From Spirodela intermedia (Eukaryota > Streptophyta > Magnoliopsida > Alismatales > Araceae), in contig LR746269.1 of assembly GCA_902729315.2 (NCBI GenBank), forward strand, positions 5,673,501 through 5,737,500: DNA of 64,000 bases, given 5' to 3'. The notes under the pieces are model-generated. The model was not told where the DNA came from and did not search any database. It saw only the letters and a program-made list of their open reading frames with translations. The translations under genes and the position numbers were made by a program. This document shows, piece by piece, positions 49,063 through 61,025 of this stretch. Position 1 is the stretch's first letter. The number at the start of each line of letters is the position of its first letter.

Positions 49063-49977
49063 AGGATGTCTTCCTCGGATTCCAGTAGGGATTCTTTTGT
49101 TCTACATTCGTTCGTCGATGGTGTCTGTTTGTTCCTGTTTTTTTCTCCTCTCGGCCTGTGGGGGGGAATCATTGTACGGATGAGAGGTACGTCGCTTAGG
49201 CAAGCTGTGTCACGTGAGTTGCTGTGTGACAAGAGCTCTGGCTTCCCCCGTTCCACTTCCCCTCTTCTCGGGTCTGATGCCTTTCTAGTGGACTTTGCTA
49301 TTTGTCTAATTAACGGTGTATTCTGAAACTACTTGCTACCACCGGCTAATAAATTGTAGGTGTTTCTTTTCTTGCGAATGATCAATCTGTTTCTTTCAAC
49401 AACATGGCTTCTTCTATCCTCGGTCCCTTCATGCTTCAAATCAGACTGCACCCACATGCTTCTTACATCCGGTCGTATTATGGTTTGCCTTCGACCGCTA
49501 TTGCCATGTGTTCTTACGCAATTTCGGCCAGTTAGTCTGAAGGAGATGTAGATGGTCAGATTTCTCTCTGCTTTCGTTTCGTCATAATTATAACGGGTTG
49601 AATCGATGGATGCGGAATTCAATGATGCATGCCCCCTTCGGAGGTTCCGAGCAGGGGTGGTCAAAGCTTACTTGCTCGTTGTAAAGGGGAAACAGCTGGG
49701 GCCTCATCTATTGTATGGTGCTCTTGCGTGACCTCGTTGTTCTTTGCTTCCATTTGGGCGATTATCGTAGTACGGTTATGGTGGGGTTGTTGATGCTCGG
49801 GGAGCACGACAGTTCCCGAAAGCTCTGAAGGTAGTACGATGACGGGTGGGCTTGTGTCGAGCCAACCTAGTCGACGATCCGTCGCTTGGCTTGCCAGTTC
49901 GGCCCCCAACCAGCTGTTTCATCCCCTGCAACGAGGACTGATCATAACCTTAGCCGTCGTTGGCGTCGGCACAGTAG

Positions 49978-50850
49978 GTGCGTGAGACCCTGTTCATCCA
50001 AGTGGGGGCAGTGAGGCGGATGCTTCCATGTTCCGGAAGATGGTCTGCGCCGAGCACGGCATCGAGGTCACCGGGCGCTACAAGTGTAACACGGCTCCGT
50101 GCAGCTCGAGAGGCTGAACGCTGAGAACAAGGAGGCTGTCTGCGGCTGGTTCTTCCCCAGGGCTGTGCTCATGGATCTCGAGCATCAAATCATGTCATGG
50201 ACAACATCAGTTCCGGCCCTCGCGGCCAGATCCTCCGTCCTGTGCCGGGTCACCTCCACATGGGGAATGCTGCTTAGATTCTATGGGCAATGTGCCCTCT
50301 TGAACCATTCCCGTTTCCCTTCTCCCACGACCCTTACAGTCGACGCTGTTTGTGCAGCGGCTTGTGCAGGCCGTCTTCATGTTGGGTTTTGCTCCGTTGA
50401 CGTCCAGCGTATAGTTCAGGGCTGATCCAACTTTTGGGGGATGCGCAATGCGCGCCGCCTATACCCGCCACGGACGCTGGCTCTCTGTGCCTAAGCAATT
50501 TTCGGACGGAGGGTGAGCACCTACCATGTGAACGAGCAGATGATCGACGTTCAGAATAAGTCACATTTTGTGGAGTGGATCCCCAATGATGTCAAGTCGA
50601 CTCGGTGTGCGAAATTCCGCCGGCCGGGCTGAAGACGGCTTTCGCCTTCATTGCTAACTTGACCCTGATTCAACACAGGGTCCACGAGCGATTCACGGTC
50701 ATGTTAAGAAGAACGGCTTTCTTCCATTAGTGCACCGGCGAAGGGATGGACGAGATGGGTTCCGAGAAACACGACGATCTCGTGTTGGATTATCAGCAAT
50801 GCCAGGACGCCACAGCCGATGAAGAGGAGACCCTGAGGGAGAGGAGGACG
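49978..50850 (+). pseudogene. Beta-tubulin pseudogene with internal deletion, frameshifts and stops
   Basis: Beta-tubulin pieces appear in order across shifting frames. First is VRETLFIQVG, with GTG in place of the start ATG, then VCAEHGIEVTGRY, QLERLNAENKEA and PRAVLMDLE, then DNISSGPRGQILRP in another frame. FMLGFAPLTS follows after a large gap. The C-terminal third then reads [63 protein letters not shown] and DYQQCQDATADEE. Roughly residues 70-260 of the usual 445-450 are missing or unrecognisable. The positions of the usual plant introns fall inside the lost part, so a processed copy and a decayed gene cannot be told apart. No functional product is possible. Confidence 0.88.
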
Positions 50851-51895
50851 GGCCGAGGAGTATATCCAAGACCTAGCAACGTAACTTCCAGTCTCCATCT
50901 CGAACCCATTTATTGCCGATGTGTTGGTGTTTGACAGTGGAAAATGCTCCCCCTGTTTCAATTTCTTAGCCGCCGGGAACTGAGAGATGATTTGGGGAGG
51001 AAGAAATTCTGGAGCCTAGCCTTTTTCTTTCTAGCATCGCCTTGATCGCTACTGCCCTTCGATCGATGAAACCAGGTTATCGCCAGAAAGCTCGCATCAT
51101 GTGGCAGTTTCCCTTCATTTTTGACGAAATCATGTAGTCAGCTAGCGTTGAATGTGATTTGCTGTGGGCTCAAATTGGAATCAGATGAGCTCCTTCGAGG
51201 GAATTCTCTTGCAAATTGGAATCAACTTGTGCTCCTTCGGTTGGCCACTGTTGCATTCACGTTATGCATGTCTTTGAAACGACGGCAGGTTGCGAACACT
51301 GTAGAGCACAATGTATACGTAGATATAATAAATAAATCGAGAGAGAGAGAGAGAGGGAGAGGGAGAGGGAGAGAGAATTCAACAAACGCATCCCCAGACC
51401 AAGGGTGAAAGCAAAATAGCCTTCACAAATAATAATGCCGTCAGTTCATTCCTTTCGGCTATAGGCAGATTAACCAAGAATGCGGCAAGGATTGGAGGTT
51501 TCATTCAAAATTCCTACATATGATCATATTCGCGGTTTCTCTCTCACGCTGCGCGGAACTATTGGGGCCTGGCATTTGACTACAAGCACAAGACTCCGCT
51601 CCCCTACATCCACCCTTCCTCCAAGCAACAAAGATCGACTCCACAGATTTTTAGTTTGCAATAATGTTGCCCATCTTCCAAGGTTTTCTTTGTTTTTGGC
51701 CTTTTTTGCTATATCTGGGCACTGATCACCACAGCAATACCTCGGGACCGGAACCAGCGCTCCCTGTTGTTTAAAACGAATTCAGATTAAAAACCCACAG
51801 CCTCTCTTTATGTAATCCTGGAAAAAGATCATAGGAGAAAATATTTGAAATAAACTTACGATCCATAAGAATTCTCCCCATGAATGAAGGATCAG
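50851..51895. other. Spacer between the tubulin pseudogene and the NusG-like gene end
   Basis: The region holds a GA/GGGAGA microsatellite at 51340-51376 and, near 51896, the 3' UTR of the minus-strand NusG-like gene. No gene is recognised. Confidence 0.5.
51340..51376. repeat. (GA)n with (GGGAGA)n interruption
   Basis: A compound purine repeat of about 37 bp. Confidence 0.88.
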
Positions 51896-54107
51896 TCATC
51901 GTGCTTCTGCGACGATTTCGTTAGCTTCCACTTCTATGAGCGTCTCATTTCCGAACATCATGATTCCAATGGTTGCCTGCAAGATTTCTCCGGAATCACT
52001 TTTGCATTCTCAGGGACAACAAACAGGGAAGGAGCTGCCAGCCTCGGAAAGGCGGGCTTTTGATCAATGGGTCGCAAGAAGGTGACGACTCATCAAATAA
52101 TTTCCAATCGAATGATAAGAAGATAATCGTACGAAAGATTCGGGGACGCGGACCTTGCCGGCCTTGCGGTCGAGCTTGTTGAGGAGGCCACTGTAGTTCA
52201 TAAACGGACCGCATAAAACCCGAACATTTGAGCCTGGCACCAGTGATTCAGAATCCTTTCCAGTGAGCGATTTAGAATCGGTTCCAGCGGCTTCTGAAGC
52301 TTTCTTTGAGCGCGATCTGGGCTTTGCATCTGGTTTCGACCCCCCTCTGTTGCTCTTCCGCTCCACGACAGCAGGGGCAGCATCTGCCTCATCTTCCTCA
52401 AACGATTGATCATACAACTCCTGCTCTCGTTTGGTTTGGTGAAATATGGCTTCCATCTCATCAGCTGCGACCGGCTTGGGCTTGTTTATCTGCCGCTTCC
52501 TTCGAAAGAACGAGAAAATCAGTTCAAATACTTTTTGGTTTTTGCCAAATAGAATATCTATGACAAGCATGTCGCGATCGTTGGATGCTACGGGTTTCAG
52601 AGAATGGGCAGATTAATGCTGGGAGAGTGAATCAAGGATGAGTTAATTCTCACAGAATCATCGCGCTTGGACTAATAAGAGGGGAAACCAGTGATCGAAT
52701 TTCCAAATGAACTGGAAAAAGGGCAAGGGATGGAGGCCCCAGCTTCCACATATCACGGAGCAACGGATGCTACAACTCCCATGTACGAGGATGGGAATTC
52801 CCCTTCCCATCTTGTGGAACCAGTAATCTAATTTATATACTCATTCATGCTTCCAGGAAGTAACCCATAGACCACCAACAGAGGATTTCACCCGCCAGAA
52901 AAGGTTACGCACAAGGATGAAGCAAACTTCACCGACCCCAGAAAATTGCTAACAAAGACAGATCAAAACACCCCAGAAAGTTAGTCGAGTTTTCCTCAAT
53001 GCTGCAGGACATGCGATGCGTGTTGAATGCAAGGGAAGGCCTTCTAGCCGCTATGGATGTTGCACAGATAGCATATACTACAAGCGGTACCTGTTTAAAC
53101 GTGTGATGTTGTTCCACGAGAGGGAGGGAGGGAAGGAAGGAAGGAAGGTTATCGACCATGGCCAGCAGGGTTATTTGGAACAGAGCAGGCTGAGTCAGTC
53201 CGAGTCACACGTACGTAGAACCCTGACCAGCCTCCTCGAAGCCAATCGTACGCCCCCATTACATCATAAATATTTTTTATCCAAACTGGAAATACCGACG
53301 AGCAGAGGGCAGTCGGGGAGGTGGACGATGAGCATAAGACGGAGAATGGAAGAGGGCAGGGTAAGGGTACGGATTTCACTGACGTGTTTCCGACTTTGGA
53401 CCCGAGGAAGCCTCCGATTCCATCACATTCTCTGACGAAGTCGTGGAGCTCCTTGTTCAACACGCAGTGTAGGAACGCGCAGCCTGGGAAAAGAGGTTTC
53501 GGTTTGACCGCGTAGGATCCACTCTTCAGCTTCCTCTTCACCTTCACAGCGGGGAAATACACCTGAACGACGACATAGAAGACGGGGATGAAGGCAAAGA
53601 AAGAATCGCTCGAGGATGGAGGAAGAAACTGCGAGGCAGAAGCAGAAAGATTGCCTTGAAGTCCAAATCGGGGTAGTTCCGGGCGAGAACACGGGCGAGG
53701 CGCTCCGCGGTCTCCTGGCCGGTGACCCGGGAAACGCGGACGACCCACCACTGAGGACCCAGCAGGGCGAGGTTGTCGAGGTTGAGCTCGTCCTTCCAGG
53801 AGGCCTTATCCCGCTTCTTGGGCTTGTGGAGGAGCCTCTCCTCGACCTCCTCTCGCCAGTTGCCGGCGGCGGCGAGGCTTTCCCTCCTCTCATTCCTCAT
53901 CTGCCTCCGCTCCCTGGCGGTCAGCTGGGCGGTCCCGTCCCCGCCGGCCTTCAACTCCGACGAGGACGAGCCGAGCGCTGCCGACGCCGCAGCGAGGATT
54001 GGGATTCGAAGGGAGGCGACCCTCCACCCCCGAACGGCGATCGGGGCGGAGAAGAGGGAGGGGCCGCAAGGATGACTCCGCAGCGGCAGCCATTGCTGCT
54101 GCGCCAT
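51896..54107 (-). CDS. PTAC13: Plastid NusG-domain protein (pTAC13-like), 4 exons, complete
   Basis: Exons in transcript order are 54107-53655, 53562-53384, 52499-52154 and 51976-51896, totalling 1,059 bp or 352 residues, close to the Arabidopsis protein. The start is the first ATG giving a transit-peptide-like N-terminus (MAQQQWLPLRSHPCG). The NGN domain begins at about residue 118 (PQWWVVRVSRVTGQETAERL) and runs through PAVKVKRKLKSGSYAVKPKP and LFPGCAFLHCVL. A charged Ser/Lys linker follows. A KOW domain (about 298-352) reads PGSNVRVLCGPFMNYSGLLN, then LDRKAGK joined to ATIGIMMFGNETLIEVE. NusG-type factors bind RNA polymerase and ribosomes; the plastid protein is found in the transcriptionally active chromosome. 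The first intron begins GC, not GT (AAG|GCAATC), while its 3' end (GTTCAG|GTG) is normal. The other introns are GT-AG. Confidence 0.93.
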
Positions 54108-55184
54108 CTCCCCCTCTCTCTCTCTCTCTCTCTCTATCTGCTCCCAGCGTGCCGCCACGGATATTGTTTCCCCTGTTAGCGCCCCAACGGGGCAGTCACT
54201 TAGCGGGCCGGGCCGAGAGCCCGCTGTCCGGGCCAGGCTAGTCCAGACTCTCTCTCTCTCTCGCTATCTCTCATTCACGCGGGTGAGGCACCTGGGTCCA
54301 TCAAAGGAGAATTTCAGAGACTTATCTCCTCGCCATCTTCTTCCAGCCCCCTCCCCCTCATTTCTGGCCTCCTCTGGGTTCGAATAAGGCGGTGTCCCTG
54401 GTCAATGGAAAGCCCGGCCCGGACTCTCTTCCTCTTCTTCCTCTTCCTCTTCGTGATCTTCTCCGTCTTCTCTGGTTAGTGCGACTGCTGCTGTCTTAGG
54501 ACTTGCATCCAGCTTTATATTTGGCTTTAAATCTGGGGAAAAAATGTTCAGGTTCGAGAGTTAACCTCCCGGTGAGCTTACCCTCGCCTCGATTGCATCG
54601 AAGATCCGTCCTTGCTCCCCCCTCGCACGTGGGATCTGCCAGGAATGCCATAGCGGAAGCCAGTCAGAAGCCGCCCTCTCTCTCTCTCTCTGCCCGCCCC
54701 CAACGCCACCTCCTCTCCTCCCCTTCTCTCCTTGCCACCTTCCTCTGGTAGTAATTAATGGACTTATTACGTGGTATTTATGCATAAGAAATGTCGAGTA
54801 GCGCCGCAGGAGCGACGACCTCCCCAAAGCGACCATCACTCTGAATACACACTGCGCTGCTCTCTCCTCTGTCTCCTCGCCATCTTGGGCGCCTGGTCCC
54901 TCCGCAGCGCTCTCCCGACGCGAGCCCCGCTCCGGATTTCCGCTGAAGTCGTCCTCCTTCGAGATCCTCCCCCCTCTTCCGGGGCTTGTCGATTCCCGCT
55001 CTGGATTTCGCGTAGGTTCTTTCTCCCCGGGATTTCTCTGGGCACCTCGAATCGTCCTTCTTCTCAGAGCGAGGCCCTTTGGTGTCTGTTTCGACACACT
55101 TGATTCGCGATCGGGAGCCCGCCCGTGGATTGTTGCGGCCTGAGCCGGCGGCATTCTCTCGTCCTCCCTCGTCTTGATCCGGAC
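54108..55184. other. Divergent promoter region between the NusG-like and carboxyltransferase genes
   Basis: The two plastid-protein genes are transcribed away from each other across about 1.1 kb. A CT run at 54115-54135 directly precedes the NusG-like start, read as GA in its leader, with further CT runs near 54247-54262 and 54680. The last part is CT-rich and should be the carboxyltransferase 5' UTR. Confidence 0.5.
54405..54479 (+). other. Short hydrophobic reading frame resembling a signal-peptide exon
   Basis: An ATG at 54405 opens a 24-codon frame (MESPARTLFLFFLFLFVIFS... then a TAG). The peptide looks like a signal peptide, and the end overlaps a possible 5' splice site (CTCTG|GTTAGT at 54475). 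No following exon could be recognised before the next gene. It may be a remnant of a secreted-protein gene, an upstream exon or ORF of the carboxyltransferase transcript, or chance. Confidence 0.25.
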
Positions 55185-58100
55185 ATGGCTTCTGCTTCAT
55201 TCTCCGGAGCTGCGGCGGTGTCGGATCTGCTGCGGAGCTCGTGCAACAGCGTGAACGGCGAGGCCTTCCCGCTCAGGTCGCTGGGTAGGACGCGGCTGGG
55301 AGTGGGTTTGAGGAGGGATAGGAGGGACTCTGACGCAGGGGTGGTGGTGGCGAAGATCCGGAAGGAGAAGAGGCACGACTATCCGTGGCCTGGGACGAAC
55401 CAGATCGACTCCAATGCCAAAGGAGGCCAGCTCAGCTATCTCTCTCATTTCAAACCCCTCAAGGAGAAGCCTAAGCCCGTAACCCTGCCATTCGAGAAGC
55501 CCCTCATGGATCTCAAGAAGAAGATCGTCGACGTAAAGTCCTCCTCATCTCTGCCTCTTTCGCTTCTCATTCCGATCAAGACAGTATGTGCTCGACACGA
55601 ATGGCTCTGTAGTTCTGGAACTATTTATCTCATCTTTCATGTTCAAATTTGTGGCTGCGCGTGGAAGGACTCTGCTGCATGTATGTTGTTCGGTCGCAAA
55701 GGCGTTTGGTTCACCTGATTTATTCCTTAACAACTTGCATACAGATGTGTGGAGTGGGTTGGAACTTGGTGGTGAGATGGATAGCTTTTAATCTGTGTCT
55801 GAGCTTGTTAGTCTCTATTTGCAGGTGAGGAAAATGGCGGATGAGACTGGATTGGACTTCAGTGACCAGATCAACTCACTTGAAACTAAGTATCAGCTGG
55901 TAATTTCTGAATATGATTCATATCTTTCCGTGCAGAGGAAGTAGCGTTCTTCCCTGCATTTCATTGAACGTGTATGCATATAGAGTTACAGGCTTGGAGT
56001 TGGCCAGCCTTTAACGTTTGCTTGAGTGACAGGCTTGTGTTGGGATATATTCTTTGAATTTTTTGAGCTCTATTTTCACATTAGTTTCTTTTTGACGTCT
56101 CTCTTAAATACTAGGAGCTCTTGATTTCAGGCTCTGAGAGATCTGTATACTCATCTGACACCCATACAACGACTGAGCATTGCCCGACACCCAAACAGGC
56201 CAACTTTTCTTGACCATGTCTTAAACATCACGGACAAGGTTTATTCTCTTTTTACTATTTAAAGCACCAGTCTTCCTTTGATTCTTGTTTTTAGGATGCT
56301 GCCTATTCGATATCAATCACCGTTTTATTGAAGCAATTACCTTTCTGTCTGTGCAGTGGGTGGAGCTCCATGGAGATCGTGCTGGTTATGATGATCCTGC
56401 TATTGTTACTGGCATCGGTAGCATAGATGGTAGAAGTTACATGTTCATAGGACATCAAAAAGGTAGAAACACAAAGGAGAATATTGAGCGCAACTTTGGG
56501 ATGCCTACTCCTCATGGGTATGAAAATTTTCACCTTTATCACAAGGAAACATCTACCGCTACCTAATTGTTTAACGCATTAACTAGTAAACCTAATGTAT
56601 CACCGAGTTCCGTTCTTAATGAATTGGCAAGAAATACAGTATCAGCTGATGGATTCCCTTTTATTCTCTATGTTGAATTTTTACCAGCTACCGCAAAGCT
56701 TTGCGTATGATGTATTATGCTGATCACCATGGATTACCTATAGTTACGTTCATTGACACTCCAGGAGCTTTTGCAGACCTTAAATCTGAAGAGATAGGCC
56801 AAGTATGTATTCAGCCGTACCTTCAAGTCATAGTTCATTTTTTGTAAATATTTTTTAGTTTTGGTGTTACTGTATTTGCTGACCATATTCTTCATAAATC
56901 ATTAGGGCGAGGCAATTGCACATAATTTGAGGACTATGTTTGGCCTAAAGGTTCCAATAGTTACAGTCGTCATTGGGGAAGGTGGATCTGGTGGCGCACT
57001 TGCCATTGGATGCTCTAATAAATTGTTGATGATGGAGAATTCGGTATTTTATGTTGCCAGGTAATTCATTAATTCATAGAAGTGTTTTATATTTTGATAT
57101 TGAGTCTATATCCATCTGATGCAAGACAGTTGGTCCTAACTTCACTTTGCTATCTGTGGTGAGGTTAATATACCTACTAAATTCACATGGTCTTTACACT
57201 TCGTGCTTGGCAAGAGGTTAATCTTATGTCCATTCGCATTTTTTTGGCCACGAGTTTGGGAAAGTCATCCAGAAAATCAGAGCACATAGTAATATCGAAA
57301 AAAATTATCTTTGACCACCAAATGAGAACCCTGGGACAGGTGATGTGGCCTCATTTGTTGCAGATCTCAAAACCAAATGTAATGGAATTACGTACATCAC
57401 AGAAACATACAGAAATAAGTGACAAAATAATCTGTAACAACGGCTACGATTTGCTGTGATAGAGAACATAAACGACCATGATTTTTGTATCACCCTCTCT
57501 CTATCGAAAATGGGAAAAGGTGGGCTTGTGTACTAACCAAGGCGTCCACCCACTCAGGTTAACATGCTAAACCCACATCCAGAATCAATAAGCTTCCTCT
57601 CCTGCCCTCCTCCCCTTTTCCAGCTACCTTCATACATTGAGCAATCCAATAAAATTTCTTTCTTTTTCGCTTTTGGCTTTGTTGTAAAATTTGAATCATG
57701 CTTACGACCTTGTAGTTCTTATTTATTTAACACGTGAATTTTTACCATTTGAAATCTATTTACTGCCTTATATTCATTGCGTGTTATTAAATGAACCGAT
57801 ATGCAGCCCAGAAGCGTGTGCAGCGATCTTGTGGAAAACCTCAAAGGCTGCCCCCAAGGTCTCCTATCCTCAAACTTTCTCTATATAAACTAAGTTTCTT
57901 GCACGAAATATACGTCTGAAACATGAAATATGTACAGGCTGCCGAGAAGTTGAGGATAACTGCTTCAGAGTTGTGCAAGCTTAAAATTTCGGATGGGATC
58001 ATTCCGGTGACTATCTTTATCAACCTTTACTTTGTTTCAACACGGCATACAAAGATCAACAGTGTGTCTTTCCCTTTTGATGATGCGCTGTTCTAAGGAG

Positions 58101-59926
58101 TGGAAATTATTTTTTAACAGAATTTGGTTCAAATTGAATGTTTGTATAGTGTGCAACGTTCTCGAACATCTTTCTTTGCTGCTCTTTTGACCTAGAGCAA
58201 TGTCGCAATTTTATGAGAGGAGGAAGATGTTAGCTGTAATTGTTTCATGCATTTTCATGAATTTATCTTCTTGGTCAATTAGTTAGGAGAAAAGGAGTGG
58301 GTAGATGCGGCGGTTTGGATGAGGTAGTTGTTATGCAGGTTCGTGGGCGTTGAAGTTTCTGATTTTTCAACTTCTCTGGGACCTCTATACGCCGTTTGTT
58401 TCGTGAATCTGGATCTCCCTTTTACATTTGAGAAGAATTGGAGTAAACTTGACTCTTCAGAACTAGTATCCAGTCCAAGTTTATCATTCTTTTCTGCGCT
58501 TCGTTCGGCGTAGCTTTAATCTTTTACGTCTCATTCTGTGATTTTTGAATTCTGGATGAGAAGTGAGATTGCATTCTTGCAGGAACCTCTCGGTGGTGCA
58601 CATACTGATCCCTCTTGGACCTCACGGCAGATAAAGATTGCAATTCTTGAAGCAATGGACGTGCGCGACAAATTCTTACATTTCAGTTTCGGGAATCACA
58701 CGATTTTTATCTAACGTTGATAAAAAAACGTTTTCTGCTGCGTTCAGGAGCTGTTGAAAATGGAGACTCCGATACTGCTGCAGCATCGGATGCTGAAATT
58801 CCGCCATCTGGGAGGCTTTATAGAGGGAGAGCCTGTGGAACCTTCAAAGAAAGTCAACATGAAGAAGAAAGAGGAAACTGTCGTACCGAAGGAGCACACA
58901 TTGGCAGACCTTAACCTTGAAGACGAGATCGAAAAAATAAAACAACAGATTCTCAATTCTAGAACGGAGGCGGCTTCTCAGACCCCTGACCCGGGTCTGC
59001 ATGAGATGATCGAGAAACTTAAGGAGGAAGTTGACCAGGAATTTACCGAAGCCGCGAGAACAATGGGCTTCATGGAGAGGCTGGAGGCTCTCAAGAGGGA
59101 GGTTGCGAAAGCCGGAAGCTCCGCAGAAAAACCGCTGGATTCAAGCTTGAAGGAGAAGATTCAGAGAGTGAGGCAAGAATTTAATGAGAGCCTACCCCAG
59201 TACCCCAATTTCGCCAGCTTGAACTACAAGCTCAATATGCTGAAGGACGTGTTGAAAGCCAAGAAAGCCTCCGAGGGAAATGATAAGGCCTTGTCCCTGA
59301 AGCAGGAAGTCAACAAAGCACTGAAATCGGTCTTAGAGCGGCCCGACATCAAGGAGAAAGTGAAGTTGCTGAAATCCGAGATTTCCGATGCTGGAGTGTT
59401 GAGGTCGTCTAACTTGGACGCTGGTCTGAAGGAGCGCATCCTGAAGGTGAAGCGGGAAGTGGAGTCCCAAGTGGCCACGGCGTTGAAGACCCTGCAGCTG
59501 AGCGTTGAGTTGGTCGCACCCAAGGCGGATATCAAGTCAGGAGTGAAGGAGTTATTTCAACAACCGCCCTACGCTGATCTTGGAGAGGAAATGGAAGATT
59601 TGGAGGGCCAGATTGCCAAGAGGATCGTGGACACGATCGAGTCAACGGACCTCAACGACAAAATAGAAATGTTGAAGCTGGAGATGGCGAAGGCCGGGCC
59701 CTCGCCTGATCTAGAAACGAGGAGCAGGATCGAGTCAATGAAGCAGCGGCTCAAGCAAGATCTCGCGGAGGCCGTGACCTGCTCACAGTTGATCGATAAG
59801 TTTGACAAACTGAAGCATGAGATCTCCAGACGGAAAGAGAATTCCCCAGACTCTGCAGAAAACCTCGAGGGGACTCCTGAATTCCCAGGGATGGAGATCA
59901 ACGTGGGCTCCAGTAGCCTTCTCTAG
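55185..59926 (+). CDS. CAC3: Plastid acetyl-CoA carboxylase carboxyltransferase subunit alpha, 10 exons, complete
   Basis: Exons are 55185-55532, 55825-55899, 56131-56238, 56357-56517, 56688-56802, 56906-57060, 57807-57858, 57938-58006, 58583-58660 and 58748-59926, totalling 2,340 bp or 779 residues, near the Arabidopsis CAC3 length. All introns are GT-AG and in phase. The first 55-60 residues look like a transit peptide. The AccA core follows with [77 protein letters not shown] and the oxyanion-type GEGGSGGA (293-300), then [11 protein letters not shown] and PLGGAHTDP. From about residue 400 comes a long, charged, coiled-coil-like extension typical of plants and absent from bacterial AccA. 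With the plastid-encoded AccD beta subunit it moves the carboxyl group from biotin to acetyl-CoA, giving malonyl-CoA for fatty acid synthesis. A heteromeric ACCase is absent from grass plastids, so this gene argues against a grass genome. Confidence 0.96.
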
Positions 59927-60591
59927 TTCCAGTCTTTCTTTCTCTTTCTAGGCGAATTCAGGATGTACAAACTGAACTTCGAGGGATGGATAGCCATTCA
60001 TGGTCAGCAGAAGTGGACTTCTTTTTTCCTCTGGTAGTGTGTGGATGCTCGGGCTCGTGAAGTTTGTGGGCGCGGCGCATCTTTCTTTTTTCCTCTCCAC
60101 TGTGTGAACGTTGTTCAATCATTCTCGAGGCGCCCGGTTGATCTCCTCTCGTCTGCCGTTTGCCGGCCTGAGAAAGGCCCGGGCGGGGGGGGAGGCGTCA
60201 GTTCAAATAGAAAGACGCTCGTTTCATTTTTAGAGAAGATGGCGTCCTTTACGTGATAATCGTGAAGGACGGGGCTCCGATCCCAGGCGATGGCGCCGGC
60301 GATGGACCCCAGGGAGCCTCCGGACATGGCATTATTGGAACGGTAGGGGTCTGATCATGTCCTGGATCGGCCGCCGACTGGGTTGGGTGGCCCTGTGAAG
60401 AAAATCAGGAGCAGCAAATAGATCCACAGACTAGGCCCTCCCGAAATTCCCACCAGATGTCTGAATTAGACGCCTTCTGCTTGCCAAGCATCTATCAGAA
60501 CGGCGTCTGATTCGGAAAACTCGTTGGCTGATAGGCTAATCTAATCTAGCGGCCTCACGTAAATGGAAAGGCGGGTGGACGACGGATTTCC

Positions 60592-60597
<6 letters not shown>

Positions 60598-60623
<26 letters not shown>
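60598..60623. repeat. (GA)n microsatellite
   Basis: A pure GA run of about 26 bp. Confidence 0.92.
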
Positions 60624-60972
60624 CGGCCGCCGACAGACAGAGGAGAATGAGATGATGACGACGATGAGTCAGTCAGATGAGATGAAGCACGATGTCGAGG
60701 GGTAGAGGTCGCATTTACAGATAGACAATCACACGTTCTGGCAGAGAGACATCACCAAGTGAATTTACAACCACAGCCAACCCCGTCCGGCGCCCATCGG
60801 AGGATCACAAATGGGTAGCGAGTGTAGGAGATGAATGAGCGGTGACGCGAGGACGTGAGCTTAACCTATGTTGTATGCCAAACGAACAAGAATAATAATA
60901 TGCGCGTTGAGGGCGATGAAGACCTCCACATCTATTCCGGGAGGATCAAAGGGGAGGGAAAGGGGGGGGAAA

Positions 60973-60975
<3 letters not shown>

Positions 60976-61017
<42 letters not shown>
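60976..61017. repeat. (GA)n microsatellite next to the Mpo1-like stop
   Basis: A pure GA run of about 42 bp, the longest in the window. Confidence 0.92.
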
Positions 61018-61020
<3 letters not shown>

Positions 61021-61025
61021 TTCAG

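Larger units (their letters stand above)
42513..49977. other. 7.5 kb T-rich region without a recognised gene
   Basis: After the stop of the RING/Q-rich gene the plus strand stays T-rich with many stops in all frames. No open frame reaches 120 codons and none has a motif I know. The first few hundred bases should be 3' UTR. The composition resembles intron or long non-coding transcript DNA. It holds the separate repeats and hairpin listed below, a (C)15 run at about 45140-45154 and GAGTAC repeated three times near 45905. Degenerate transposon DNA is possible. Confidence 0.5.
59927..61025. other. Spacer with 3' UTRs and two GA microsatellites
   Basis: The carboxyltransferase (+) and Mpo1-like (-) genes converge here. 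GA runs lie at 60598-60623 and 60976-61017; the second ends about 8 bp from the Mpo1-like stop, so it would be in that 3' UTR. No further gene is recognised. Confidence 0.5.
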
